The notes: generated by a model from the sequence alone, not told the origin. Positions 44,646 to 56,436 are shown, numbered from the stretch's first letter. The stretch is 64,000 bases of DNA from Misgurnus anguillicaudatus (GCF_027580225.2 NC_073354.2:12621501-12685500); one strand, 5' to 3'. Translations and numbers: made by a program.

Positions 44646-45636
44646 CCACTTTATGTACATTCGTAATTTTTTGTCCTTTTTTGCTCTTTTTTATCTTATT
44701 TTTTCGTTCACTGCATAAAAAAGTTCCTCTTTTTATGAGCTCCTTTTTTATTTTATTTAATCGAATAAATTAGCATTTCATAGACACGTCAGAAAGTTAT
44801 AACACTTATGTATAAAAATAAATGTGTCATGACCCCACTGAATTTTATTCACACTAATATCATAAAAAAAACGTACTTGAACATCAGCTGGAATGTAAAG
44901 TCTAATCTCAATCTGCAAATAGCCTCCAACTCTCAGCCCAGCTGTTTGTCGCAGCATAGTTTGGCATGTAATTTTCTTTGCACCAAACACATCTTTATCC
45001 ATCTAAAGTTACAGCAGGCACATCTGTTCGTCTATGCATGCAAGCTCTGATAGAGCCAGTCTGGCACGCGTCCTCATATCGCTCTTATTTCCATCATCCT
45101 CCCTCTCTTGCTCTCACACACGTGCACGCAGAAGCACTGACACACATGCACTCGTGCACAGTGTGGTCATGAGGGCACCATCTAAACGCTGCCATGGTTA
45201 GCTCAATTAGCCTGCAGGGAGATAAAGATAGGGATGGAGCGGTTGAGAGAGAGAGAGTTTCCTCATCTGCCAAGTCTCCCTCGTGCGCTCGTGCAGGATC
45301 TCTGGAGTCCTCCGTGGGCTGTCTTTGTGCGCCGTCTGCCCAGCCGCATTGTTTGTAAATAAGCCGTCTGGAAAATTAGCTGGGGCAGCCGCTCACTCAC
45401 TCCCTCCCGTTTGACTTGGAGAGTGAGATATGAGAGTGAAACTTTTTCAGCACAAATTTTAACTTTTACAATTACAGGAAAGCAGTGGAATTTGGCGAAT
45501 GATCCTACATTCTATACTCTGCCAACCTACGAGAGCTCTGTTATGACAATCAGCCTGCTTGTTGTTGACAATCAACATTCGAGCGCGTGGGATTTTGTTT
45601 TCACCGATTTCATGTAAATACATTTATGCCATCAGA
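44646..45636. other. Unique sequence, candidate conserved block
   Basis: T-rich up to 44760. From about 45020 to 45400 the composition is balanced and non-repetitive (for example AGCTCAATTAGCCTGCAGGG). It could be regulatory, but nothing is proven. A short GA run lies at 45246-45258. Confidence 0.3.
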
Positions 45637-45712
45637 TGACTGCGGGCCGGATCTGCACCAGATCTGAGCCGAAGTCAGCACCTCCAATGCGGAGTTGTTC
45701 ACTGTTTGGGAC
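45637..45712. repeat. Fragment related to 33564-33672
   Basis: GACTGCGGGCCGGATCTGCA and AGCCGAAGTCAGCACCTCCA resemble the interior of the foldback at 33564-33672, without its ends. Confidence 0.6.
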
Positions 45713-46719
45713 ACTATATATGCAGATTTTATGTATTGTAGCCTAGAGCGGTAATTTAATTATAATTGGCTCATATCACTGAGGCGTTGTGTATAGGGTC
45801 GCATCCCCCCACTGTTAAGGTTCCATAGCATGGGGGGCATGCACTATACATCACAAATAATGCTATGATTGTGCCAATAATAAATAGTAAGTGTGCTGCA
45901 GAGGTTGTGCATGTTCTCATGATGACATGAGGTTCAAACCTCACCTGTGTCATGTTATACATCTCTCTAAAAAGTCAAAAATCCCTAAAATAAACTACAA
46001 AAGCAATACCAGAGATCAAACGACAACATGCTAAGCCAAAAATGGCAATCGTTGAGACCAGAGAGAGGAAGACATGTGGCAGCCTGTCTTACTTGATGTG
46101 TGGTGTTGAGCTGCTTTCAGAGGGAAGTGGAGGGTGTCTTGTGGCGTTGGGCCAGTAAGCCCGAGGGTCTGCTGCCAGAGGAAGGAATGCCTGCAGAGCT
46201 CATAAATTACAGTCCTGCCTGCCTGCCTTTACATTAATGGATCCACAACTCTGGGCTTCTTACTGAAACTCCTCTGGCTTTTCCTCCTGCTCTGTGGATG
46301 TTCTCAAGGACAAGCGTATAGGACAGATCGTTCATGTCAGGTGGATTGGCTGTTAAGTTGTTTCCCTGCGGGATCATCTTCATTTACGGCGTAATGTTTC
46401 TAACGTCATTAAATGACGCTTGTCGGTAAAGGTGAAATGTGTAAAAAGTCGTGGTATCAAAGGGTAGTTCACTAAAAATGTCCTCGTGTTATTCCAAACC
46501 TAAAGCACAAAGATGTTACTGTTAGGCAGTAGGAAAAGAAAGATAGTGAAAGAATGTTAAAGAGGACAAGTATTAGTTATCTGAACCAATTTTGATTTTA
46601 CTCTCTACCATAGCTCTCAAATCTCAATTGCATTCACATGCATTAAAAATGCAACATTGTTAACCCAAAACGTCATTGGTTAATTTCTTGAGATTCTTTG
46701 TTATTGACGCCATGATGGG
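45713..46719. other. Unique sequence
   Basis: No exon recognised. The stretch 46060-46370 is GC-richer and complex, possibly conserved non-coding. AAAGGGTAGTTCACTAAAAA near 46460 is a very short remnant of the 11551-type MITE. Confidence 0.35.
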
Positions 46720-46728
46720 GGTTTAGAA

Positions 46729-47732
46729 CAGCCCATTCTCATGAAATGCGTATAAATCGCATGCAGTGTGAAAAGTCGTGCAATACATATGCCAAATTCC
46801 AAATTTGCATGCATATGATACGCCAGTCCTTCCCGTTTACTTAATACGGTGCATCTTTTCTTGTCATTTTATGTATTGTTTTACTTTTTTTCAGTTTTTT
46901 TAACATTGTCACTTGGGTTTGGGGTTAGAGCAACTTTGTGTTACATAAAATGATATCCTAACCCAAACCCCATTTCTAACCCAAACTCCAAGCGACGATG
47001 GTTTAAAAATAGACTAAAACATGGAGAAACCTATATATTAACTCATTCCCCGCCAGCCTTTTTTTTAAAAAAATGCCCATCCGCAAGTTTCACAAACAAA
47101 TATTCTATAAATATATAAACAAACAATATATTTAAAATGAAAGAACAGGCTCTCTGCTTTTAAACAAACAAACAAACAAAATGGAAAAAGTTTCATCATA
47201 TCTTTATTTGTTTTTCTTTTTATAACCTCTTAAGTTTTTTTCAAAAATACCAAATGTTGATCAAAAAGCTGAAATAATAGCATTTTTGTAAAGGACTTTT
47301 GTTAGAGATCAGATTCAGAATGATGATCAAAACATACACAGAGTTTCAAATGTTGTTGAATAGCTGATGCTTCAGTTTTTTATAATTTGGGTAAGAACGC
47401 CACTTTGAATTACAGATTTCCGTATAAACTCGTCAGGGAAACGTCGTTGGCAGGGAAATGTTTTCTCTTAATTGACGAGATAACTCGTCAATGGCGAAGA
47501 AAGAGTTAAATGACATCCTAAAGGAAATCCCAAATCTAAACTCCACCCCAAGCAACAATGGTTTAAAAAACAGAAAAACTTTGAGAAACCAATAAATAAA
47601 ACGACACAAAAACGACACTTCATATTTAGTGAACAGGAAGGACTTGCGTATATGCACGCAAAATTGAAATTTGGCGTATTTACTGCACGACTTTTTACAC
47701 TGCTTGCTATACGCCTTTCATGAGAATGGGAC
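46729..47732. mobile_element. Element with ~100-bp terminal repeats, TSD (G)GTTTAGAA
   Basis: CAGCCCATTCTCATGAAATG on the left mirrors TTTCATGAGAATGGGAC on the right. Pairing extends about 100 bp (AAAAGTCGTGCA / TGCACGACTTTTTACAC). GGTTTAGAA flanks both sides (46720-46728 and 47733-47741), an 8-9-bp duplication. Its centre is occupied by a second MITE. Confidence 0.85.
47037..47509. mobile_element. MITE with TTAACTCATTCCCCGCCA end (copy 2), nested
   Basis: TTAACTCATTCCCCGCCAGC and AATGGCGAAGAAAGAGTTAA match copy 1 at 35853-36389. It lies inside the long-TIR element. A second internal GTTGGCAGGGAAATGTTTTC resembles its own terminal motif. Confidence 0.88.
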
Positions 47733-47879
47733 GGTTTAGAATGACATAGGAGTAAGTGATTTAAATTTTGCGGTAAACTATTGAAAAATGTATTCTTATA
47801 CCAATTTAATTGGGCATCAACAGGTTAACATGTGTATACTAAAGCCCTAAAATAATTCAATGCATTGTGGAAAAAAGGA

Positions 47880-48065
47880 TTTCTTGGTTCAACTTAAAAA
47901 AGTAAGCGTTTGTGTTGCCTTAAATTTTTGAATTATTTCAACTTAAAAATCAGTTAAAAAATTTATTATAACTCATATTTTTAAGTTGAAATAACTCATA
48001 ATTTTTGGACAGCACGAAAACTTAATTTTTAATTTAAACCAACTATAAATTTTTTGCAGTGTGGC
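47880..48065. repeat. TTCAACTTAAAAA repeat ending TTTTTTGCAGTGTG
   Basis: Short blocks TTCAACTTAAAAA, TTTTTAAGTTGAAATAACTC and a final AAATTTTTTGCAGTG resemble fish palindromic repeats of the 'CACTGCAAAAA' class. Confidence 0.5.
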
Positions 48066-49025
48066 TGTGGCTTAGAAGAAATGGTCAAAAATGGTACTTT
48101 TGCCTCAGAAATACATATTGGTGCCAAAGAGTGCATATGAGAACCCAGGGGCGGAGTGGGACCAAAAAATCTACTGGGAAATTTCGTAGACCACCGTCCC
48201 TCGGTGGTCAAAAAAATAAATAAAAAATAGCGTTGAACGTGCTCATAAACAGGAAGTAATAAATGCAATAATGTGTGCATCTTTGAATAACTGTAAGAAT
48301 ACAGCTTTGAAATATATTTTTGTCATAAAGTTTTGAGAAATAATAATGTTGTGAGGATATTTATTGCCATGTGAGACGTTTATTGCCGTTGAATACTTAC
48401 GTATATAATATGGAAATCATATATACATAGTAGGAAATATATAATATTTTATACTGCAAAGTTACCATGCTAATCATTATTTATGATACATGTGGAGATT
48501 TTTGTGGAAAAAAGGATGCTTTGTTATATTGTTTATGCGATCATAACGAATCACACAATCATTTTATACGCAGAAGCAGCGGTCAGCAGCTGCAGCGCAC
48601 TTGGATCCAACTGCATACATACTGCAATAAACCAATAAACAGGTGTTCGGCGTTTTTTTACACCAAAGGCCGACAGGCTATGCTATTTAAGGAGGACCGC
48701 TCACCGATTCCTGTATTTTTGTTAATCCTGGACATGGTTAGACCTGCCGAACGGGTTGAGCACTTTTATACTTTGTTGAGCAGAGAGGCTGCACAGTTTG
48801 ACCAGCGGGACAGACACCAGACAGTGTTAACTCGCAATGTATAGCTATTATCAGACCAGCCCAATAGGAAAAGTCCAGACTCTCCCGATTGCCACTCCGG
48901 GACTGTTAGAACCTCAACAGTACATATTGATACCACATATATACATACAGTATCTGTATCTAAAGAGTAGATATTAGGACCTTTGTAAAGGTTACTGCCC
49001 CCGTGACAGATTGGGACCATTTTTT
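48066..49025. repeat. GGTAC(C)-rich repeat split by a hAT
   Basis: AATGGTACTTTTGCCTCAGA, ATACATATTGGTGCCAAAGA and, after the hAT, AGTACATATTGATACC and TTACTGCCCCCGTGACA resemble the repeat at 60248-60416 in diverged form. Confidence 0.45.
48146..48905. mobile_element. hAT element, TSD TGAGAACC/TTAGAACC
   Basis: CAGGGGCGGAGTGGGAC at the left and GATTGCCACTCCGGGACTG at the right are imperfect hAT-type ends. The flanks TGAGAACC (48138-48145) and TTAGAACC (48906-48913) match at 7 of 8 positions. A 125-codon frame inside (48467-48844, plus strand) shows no hAT dimerisation or RNase H motif I recognise. Confidence 0.78.
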
Positions 49026-50118
49026 GATCATTGCTTCTGTTTGTTTGAACAGTCCATGTCTGTGGCGTCAATGCTAACCAGGTCTATCTGTAACTGACTA
49101 CTTTGGCTGAGCAATGGAAGACAAGATGGTGGCATAATACAGCAGGACTGTTTAAGAAACCATCATTAGTTTTGCAAATACAAACTTTTACAAACTACAC
49201 ACTTTGCATTTAATAGCCGGATATGCTGTGCGTGCTGCAGACGTTAATTCCTAATAAAGAGTATCTTTCATCCTCAATAAGTTTTAGCAAGTGTACCTTG
49301 GGTATTAAAATTAGTCAGTGTCAGGTGCAGAGCAGTATTAAATCTCGCCAAAGGCTTTGATTATGCAGGTAGGATATGCTAATGCTACTTAGCTCTATTG
49401 GGTCTCTCTGAAGACCACTGACTTTAAATGCATAACCATGGACAGGTCACAGAAAGGTCACTGTGCTTTATTCTGCTTACCTTATTAAAAGTAAAACTTT
49501 TGCTCGGATCGGGCACTAAACATGCAAATTACGAGCCAATTAACAGACGATTGTTTGAGTTCAAATCCTTTAAAATAATAAAAGAAGTCTATATAAAAAA
49601 TAATAAAAGAAGTCTTCACCTACGTAGTCTCCCACAATGAAATGTTCCTCTGTTAAATACCATTAAAAGGAGCTATTAGCAGTTTAACAAAATAAATGAA
49701 AAGCCAAACCACTACAGCTCTAAACACAATAATTCGTTACACCAGTTACAGTAAATGCCAAATTTATTGCTGTCTTTTATGATTCCTGAAGGTGCTTGGG
49801 CTTTAATTCAGAGATTTGGTTGCGTATCACAATTTTCAATTTGGTACAGGGCCACATGTCACCAGTCTCCCGACAGTCTTTTCAGCAAATTAGCTGCAAT
49901 TATTTCAATTAGATATCAAAGACACGCAGAAAATAATCATTACTTTGTAATCAACTTTAGCAGTTTTGGAAATTGCTTCACACTGTTAAGCATCATGACA
50001 ATTTAAATCTGTATCTATCCATCCACCCATTTTTTTCTGTTGGCTAGCATCCAGGGTCAAAGCGATTCTGATGGTTGCTGGTTTCCAAAGCACTCTGTTT
50101 CGTTGTGGGTAATCCCTT
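49026..50118. other. Unique sequence, candidate conserved block
   Basis: A short direct repeat AATAATAAAAGAAGTCT lies at about 49575-49616. The interval 49740-50005 contains several ATTA/TAATT-type motifs in a non-repetitive context (AAATTAGCTGCAATTATTTC), suggestive of a regulatory element but unproven. Confidence 0.3.
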
Positions 50119-50558
50119 CAAAGGGGACATATCATGAAAATCTGACTTTATCCATGTTTAACTGCTATAATTGGGTCCCCAGTGCTTTTATCATCCTAGA
50201 AAATGTGAAAACGAACAACCTAGTAACTTAGATTTGGTAAACCATTCTCTGCAAGCATATGAAAAAATAACTAATTGAAATTTGGCTTCCCTTGTGATGT
50301 CAGAAAGGGATAATACTGCCCCTTAATCTGCACTATCCAACCACGGCACTGCCATTTAGTACAGAGATTAGCTCATTTGCATTTTAAAGGACACACCCAA
50401 AAAACGGCACATTTTTGCTAACACCTACAAAGTGGCAATTTTAAGATGTTATAATAAATAATATATGTGATATTTTTAGTTAAAACTTCACATATGTACT
50501 CTGGGACACCAAATATTTATTTGACATCTTAAAAAAGTCTTGTGAAATGTCCCCTTTA
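50119..50558 (-). mobile_element. Cyprinid MITE with AAAGGGGA ends (copy 2)
   Basis: AAAGGGGACATATCATGAAA on the left and AAATGTCCCCTTT on the right, with CTTGTGATGTCAGAAAGGGA and TGCATTTTAAAGGACACACC, give the reverse complement of copy 1 at 6210-6733. It lacks the CT microsatellite. Confidence 0.88.
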
Positions 50559-50789
50559 ACAAAATGTATCCACATAGACTATGTGAATTTTGTTTACCTA
50601 CTGATTTTTTGCGAAAGATAAGACTTCGGATAAAATCCGCCTCTGGCAAAGTCCCGGGATATATGGTATTGCATGTATGGAAGAAAGAATTTCCTGTCAT
50701 CTTTACTAAACGGTTCACATTTGCATTGGTTTGTCAAACTGATCAGACTTCTCAAATTGCTTGCTTTGGGGTTTCAGAGATCACTTTCT

Positions 50790-51005
50790 TTAATGCTTTC
50801 TGTATATATTTTGACCAATGTTCTTTTGTGGAATACAAAGAGAGAAATTCTTGTACTTGGCTGGTTTTTCATGCTTATTAAATGAATGTTGACTTTAACA
50901 AAATCATTTGTAAATGAATCATTTTGATTTACATTTAGCTTTTGTGAACCAGAACAAAAATAATATTGGAGTGAAACAACATGAGGGTGAGTAAATAATG
51001 GCAGA
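50790..51005 (-). mobile_element. Diverged 11551-type MITE fragment
   Basis: AATGTTCTTTTGTGGAATAC, then GTGAAACAACATGAGGGTGA and TAAATAATGGCAGATAA, correspond to the reverse strand of the AAAGGGATAGTTCACCC family. The outer end is decayed. Confidence 0.55.
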
Positions 51006-52490
51006 TAAATTGGCAGACTATTGCTTTAGGGCAAAGCTTTTAATAATGTGTTGTGTAATAATGTCTGTGTTTGTGTATGTGAGAAAAACATGTCTGTTTG
51101 CACATCGTCTCTCTTTGTGTAAGAAACAGGGCCGGGTGAAGGTGAGGAAAGACACCAGATGAAGTGTGAGAGCAGGAGGACCCCAGTCTGGCCTCTGTAT
51201 GCATTTGTGTCTGTGTGAAAGAGGGTCTTGGCATGGTCCCTGTCAGCATGAGTCTGATCTACTCATGTGTGGAGCACTCATCATGGGCAATTAGGGCCAA
51301 GCAGGGGGCCCGGCCTTCCCCTCATGTCCTTGAAGAAAGAAAGTAAAGGGGGCAGGAAGAAGGATTGAGGTGGGGTGTCACAGAGGGAGGGAGGGGAGGG
51401 ATTTCTACTATAGTAGTTTGCTGGAAAACAGGGAGTTGGTAGCAGTTATTATCGAAGCCCCAGCCAAGCGTCAGGAAGACAAAAGCGTGACCGTGCTCTG
51501 TAATATCTTTGTTTCTTCTTCCCCTCTGGTGCTTAAATAGATTCTCACCACAGGATGATAATCACCATTTATTATTCACACTTTAGATGGCCATTAAAAG
51601 TCAATCTAGAAAATCCTGGAAAATGGCCTTGAATTCGCCCTGACTTTGATATTGTGTTCCAATTTTGCCCAAATTGAGGTTCCTCTTTAATGGTGCTCGT
51701 AAGAGGAGGGGGATTCATGGAAATGCGATCCCTTTGGCTTGTAGTCGATGACTTATTAATTTCATGTTCTGTCAGAGTTGGAATGAATAATCTTTTAATA
51801 TTTAATTTGTCATGCACATGGCAGAAACATGAAGGAGAACATTGGATTTGTAAAAAACTGATTTTTTGCACTCATGGTCTAATTCAGGAGGATGTTTCAA
51901 TAAGAATTAAGTGTCTAAGAAATTTATAATAAATGTTGAGAAGTTGATTTTTCCTGATGCACTGAATGATAGGATAGTAAAAAAACCTGTTTTATTATTG
52001 GGTTCATCTCAATGCCCTGTGCTGAACTGATCTTGACGATGATTTTGTTGTTTTCTATTTACATGCAATAAAGTGGGCTAGCAGACATGAGACAGTGCGT
52101 ACTCCCTTGTAAACAAGAGTAGGCTGCTCAGTAGTATCAAAATACGAAAACAAAAAATGACAGTAACACGAAAGTAAAAAGATAGCTTTTAGAACAGGCA
52201 GATGAACTGTGATGATGAATTTCTTTCTTCAGTTGAACACACATAAATAATTTTACAATAATATGCCATCATGTTATCTTCTTATACAGTAGGAGCCAAC
52301 CAAAACGCACAAACATCCATCATTAATGGATTTGTTATTTCGAAAACATCTTTGCAGAAATCACCCATTTACGCCTAAATTTGTGATCCTGGACCACATA
52401 ACCAGTCATGTGTGTCAATTTTTGTTAGGATATGACAATATTTGGCGATACGATTGAGATACGACTATTTAAGGGTGTTTTCAGATCTGA
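51006..52490. other. Unique sequence
   Basis: No exon recognised. 51110-51330 is GC-richer and complex. GGGAGGGAGGGGAGGG (about 51387-51402) is a purine-rich tract that could form a G-quadruplex. Confidence 0.35.
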
Positions 52491-52496
52491 GCCATT

Positions 52497-53254
52497 GGGT
52501 GTTTCTCAATATGCGTTCTTCATATGCGATCCTGGTGTTCTTCATATGCGATCCAAAGTTCAATTCCTATTCTCAAGAACGCAAGTACAGAGAATTCATG
52601 AAAATACCCAGATGTGTTCTTGATAACGAGGATACATCAAGTGTATACTTGCGCACTGAAATAGGCTGTTTCTCAATTCCAAGAACGTAAAGAACGGACT
52701 TGCGTTCTCGTGGAGATCGGTATTGCCTGACTACCTTGGAACAACAAACTCAGAAGGTCGCGAGAACACAGAACGCACTTGTGAGAATTGAGATGTGTGC
52801 GATCTTCTTGTTGGTCACCTGACCTCCGCCATTGGTTTTGCCCCAATGACTTCTTAGGCGTAAAGCGATTTCAGCGGGCAGGTCTGCACTCGATGCATCC
52901 TCGCTATCAAGTACACATCCAGGTATTTTCATGCGTCCTCTGTACTTGCGTTCTGGAGAATTGGAATTGAACTTTGACGGTTAATGATGACGTAGAGCGA
53001 GGACACAAGAATGCAAGATCGCTGAAGAATGCATATTGAGAAACAGCCATAGCTTTACGCTCCAAAAGTCATTGTGGCAAAGCAATGGCAGAGGTCAGGT
53101 GACCAACAGGAAGATCACACAAATCTCAATCCTCACAAGTGCACACAAGTTTCGCACGACCTTTTGAGTTCGTTCTTCCAAGGTCGCCTGGCAAGACCGA
53201 TCTCCACGAGAACGCAAGTCCATTCTTTGTGCTCTTGGAATTGAGAAACAGCCT
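52497..53254 (+). mobile_element. TGTTTCTCAAT-ended element split by its own sibling
   Basis: The left part (52497-52663) begins GTGTTTCTCAATATGCGTTC. The right part (53049-53254) ends GGAATTGAGAAACAGCC. Together they follow the order of the inner copy read in reverse complement. Matching landmarks include AAAGTTCAATTCC, AACGCAAGTACAGAG, AAATACCCAGATGTGTTCTT, GGTCAGGTGACCAACA and CGATCTCCACGAGAACGC. Confidence 0.85.
52664..53048 (-). mobile_element. Same-family element inserted in reverse, TSD ATA
   Basis: The ends GGCTGTTTCTCAATTCCAAG and GCATATTGAGAAACAGCC form terminal repeats GGCTGTTTCTCAAT. ATA at 52661-52663 and 53049-53051 is duplicated relative to the host's continuous CTGAAATAGCTTTACG. 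A 3-bp target is close to the TWA of PIF/Harbinger. The 385-bp interior has no transposase. Confidence 0.87.
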
Positions 53255-54627
53255 TTGTTTTGGAACCTGGTGCATTTTCTCCCTTGGTTCGGGTTCGATA
53301 ATTCGTTTAGGAATAAGTGAACACGGCAATCATGCTCGGATCCGAATCAAAACCCCTGCCCGATTGCAAACGAAATCTGGAGCGGTTCGGTCCCAATGGA
53401 CAAACATGGTAAGAATGTTGCCCCACCTAAGTTTTGATTACTCCTCAAAATAATGAAGTAAGATAACCGCAGTTACCAAAAATACCAAACAATAATCAGG
53501 CAAGGCTGCTGTCTGTCAATGACTTTGAGTGGCATCACAGAAAATAAACAGATGCACCTTGACCAATTAAAGAGGAGTTTACTCGCATGTGACTTTTGAG
53601 TGTTAACAAATGTGTACAAAGTCTGGTTTGTTATATATTGCCTTGTGAATTCAAAAAGCAAAAAAATCTAAATATTGAATAAATTGCTCTTAAAATTGTT
53701 CAGATGAAGTCCCCAGTAACACGTATTACTAATGATATATAGCAATATGGCTATTGCTATAAATATACCTGTGCTACTTTTGACCGGGGGGTCACATTTA
53801 GTGAGCCTATTTGGACTATTTATCATTGGTTACATAATAAACATGTAAAACCTTTAAAAATTTAATACTTTTCTATACTGTACAGATTAATACATGATGA
53901 TCACTGGGTATCAAATTCGGTATCAATTTTATTTAGATTAAATAATGACCCTGCACAATTAAGAAAAACTGTACCACTAAACTAATACCTGCTGTATGTT
54001 TAGAACAACTAAAGTGTTTTTATCCCTGTGGTATAATCTAATTGAATGCACTAATTAAGCTCTAAAATAAAAAAATTAGGTGCGTTGCCCTTTTAAATAG
54101 TTATTTATAATCTAAAAGAAGCATTGCGTGTTCTTATAATAACACAATATCGCTCAAATGATTAAGCTGCATTCAGTGCGCAGTGTTTTGCCCAGCTAAT
54201 GGCTGTGGCCCGGAGAAATTAACCTATATTTGTTAGCCATAACCCTCGTTCGCTTCATTGTCACAATTGTATTTACTCATTAGATCAGACTAAGAAACAA
54301 TGCTGAGGAGTTGGTTAGAGATCGAACAGCTTGCGTTCTGTTTCTTTGACCCACTTCTCTTCTCCTCATTACTCCTCCCTCTCTGTGTTTTTTCTCTTCT
54401 TTGTCTCTGTTCTCACTCTGATGGTTAATGAGTGAACATCATGGTTTCATGATTAATTTCACATGACTCGGTGTCGTGACGAAAAGGTCATTTCTTTCTT
54501 TTCTCTGGCTGTTTCTTCTTTAAACGTCACATTGAGGTTTGAATTGTCTGGTTTCCATCCACGCGAGAATCTGTTTATAATGCTTCACAGCAGCAAATGA
54601 AAACAGTGGTTGCATAGGTGCTCGACC
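53255..54627. other. Unique sequence
   Basis: No gene recognised. 54150-54310 (GCAGTGTTTTGCCCAGCTAA, then GGAGAAATTAACC) is complex and could be conserved non-coding sequence. A pyrimidine-rich stretch lies at 54350-54420. Confidence 0.35.
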
Positions 54628-54886
54628 TGATTTTGGTAGGTAACAGATGTCCTCAGGGCAACATATTGTGTTGACCCAAGAACAAAATTTTTGTCAGTAA
54701 AACCTAAACCCACCCCAATCCCCAACCCTAACTGAACCCTAAAATCTGAGAGAAATTATACGTTAAAAACAACGGTCTAGAAGCTAATCCTGGTTGTAAG
54801 TTTAACTATCGAAACTGGTTGATTTAAATGATGTCCCAGGGTCAACATAATGTTGCCCCGAGGACATCAACCACTTGGCAAAATCA
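54628..54886. mobile_element. MITE with TGATTTTGG ends
   Basis: TGATTTTGGTAGGTAACAGA and GATGTCCTCAGGGCAACATA on the left are mirrored by ATGTTGCCCCGAGGACATCA and CCACTTGGCAAAATCA on the right, about 48 bp of inverted repeat with mismatches. Confidence 0.85.
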
Positions 54887-54939
54887 GAAGAGCCTGGGAT
54901 AAGTCATACATTCTCCATTCTTTATATGTATAGTGCTTA

Positions 54940-55507
54940 AAGTCGGCATGAAACGGAAGTAGTGATTGTCTTTTTTTTCTGCACCCAGGGAAAACACAGA
55001 CGACTTCCGGCAAATTTAGATTTGCTCTGCAAGTAGTCTGGCATTCAAGCCCATTTCTAATGACAAGAAATCGTGGCACCAATCAGAAACATTGGGGCGG
55101 GCTTTACACGATGACGACAGTGCAGCGTCGGTGAATCAGATTTTGTACATTACAAAGATGGATGCCGCCGTGAAACATCACTCGTTCGAATCAGCTACCG
55201 CGTCTGTTTTAAGCGATTTAAACTTTTCCTTTTCATTAAAACCCGAGCAAAGAACACACGAAGCCTTTATATCTAAAAAAAGATGTTATCGCTGTCTTAC
55301 CGACTGGATCCGGCAAAAGTCTGATATAGCTCTGCATACGTCATCTTCATCAATGTGATTGGTTTTGGTCTATCCAATTGGATACAGAGGCATTTGAGAG
55401 ACGTCCGTTGCAGGGTGACGCCCCTTTGGAAATGATTTGTCTATGAAGCTTAGCCAGACCATAACTCAGTTGCTACTGAGAATGGTCTGGTTTTAACCAG
55501 GCTACTT
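54940..55507 (+). mobile_element. Non-autonomous element carrying a helicase gene start
   Basis: GCTTAAAGTCGGCATGAAAC begins a cyprinid repeat that includes the first exon of a RecQ-like helicase, and AACCAGACCA-type sequence (GGTCTGGTTTTAACCAGGCT) ends it. Inside the right end, CAGACCATAACTCAGTTG and CTACTGAGAATGGTCTG form a hairpin. I infer an internally deleted derivative of a larger helicase-encoding element; the superfamily is unknown to me. Confidence 0.55.
55158..55329 (+). pseudogene. RecQ-like SF2 helicase N-terminus, frameshifted
   Basis: From ATG 55158 the frame encodes a short N-terminal segment, then LNFSFSLKPEQRTHEAFISK, which looks like the Q-motif region of RecQ-type helicases. 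At the A-run near 55274-55280 one extra A shifts the frame. In the corrected frame 55276-55326 reads KKDVIAVLPTGSGKSLI, which contains a Walker A motif (GSGKS, 55306-55320) preceded by the typical LPTG. The coding then stops (TAG, 55327-55329), and the Walker B/DEAH and later motifs are missing. RecQ-type helicases unwind DNA 3'-5'. This copy cannot do so. It sits in a repeat, so it is a transposon remnant rather than the host RECQ gene. Confidence 0.75.
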
Positions 55508-55519
55508 TTCCTGTATATC

Positions 55520-55792
55520 CAACACTATCTCACGAGAATTCGTACATATTTTACGAGTTGGCAAATTCGTTTCAATTCATACGACCACATTCGTAACTTT
55601 TGGTACAATTTACCTTATCCCCTGTGACGTTGGGGTTAGGTGCACGTTAGGAGCGGGGTTAGGGGTTCAGTTTCGGTTTCATTGTTGTTGTTTATCATGA
55701 GAATCGTAAGATTTTGCACGATTACCTTCGTATGAATTGATACGAATAGGCCAACTCGTATAATATGAACGATTTCAGGCTGGTATATCTGA
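55520..55792. mobile_element. MITE with TCTCACGAGAATTCGTA
   Basis: ATCTCACGAGAATTCGTACA and ACGAGTTGGCAAATTCGT on the left are matched by ACGAATAGGCCAACTCGT on the right. GGTTAGG and GGGGTTAGGGGTT lie in the middle. A common cyprinid non-autonomous repeat. Confidence 0.7.
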
Positions 55793-56436
55793 GTAAAACG
55801 GCTTATGAAATGAGAATAAAATGTGGGGCAGGACTTGATTTTGTCCACCGAGAACTGATTGAATCGTTGAAAGTTAAGCTGCATGCTGATGCATTCCTCA
55901 TGACAGGAAGTAAAGAAAGGTTGTTTCAAGGAGGGAAAGGAGATTAGCGTTTTTGATTAAGATTATGGGGACAAATTAATTTTAATAAAAATAAAGTCCA
56001 CATATAAATAATTTATAATAAACACTATGATTGTGACATATGTGTGGACAAAGGCAGGCAGAAGCAGCGGATCCATATGCAAGTGACTTTTAATGATAAC
56101 ATAAAGCGATACAAAATAATACTAAAAGTGTAAAACTGAAACAAACACAAAAGCAAACCTGAACCACATACATCCATTCAACGACTGATACAAGACAACT
56201 GATACACTGGGCTTATATAGATGGTTTCAGCAGTAACAACATAAACACGCAGCTTTCGTGGTCATCACGTAACTTCCGGTAAACTCTGCGAAGAACAAAT
56301 ATCAACAAAGTCCTTTTAAAGTAATTTATTTATATAACAAGCTAAATAAACAACACGTAGATTACATAGGAAAGCAAAACATTTGTTATTTTCGATGAGG
56401 TATTTGTTTAAGAGTTCAGTTTCAGCAACTAGTCAG

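Noticed and set aside
50564..50885. 105- and 70-codon plus-strand frames
   Set aside because: They overlap a decayed MITE fragment, use unrelated frames of the same sequence and have no recognisable domain.
53139..53453. 104-codon plus-strand frame
   Set aside because: It begins inside the TGTTTCTCAAT transposon and crosses its end into unrelated flank. A chance frame.
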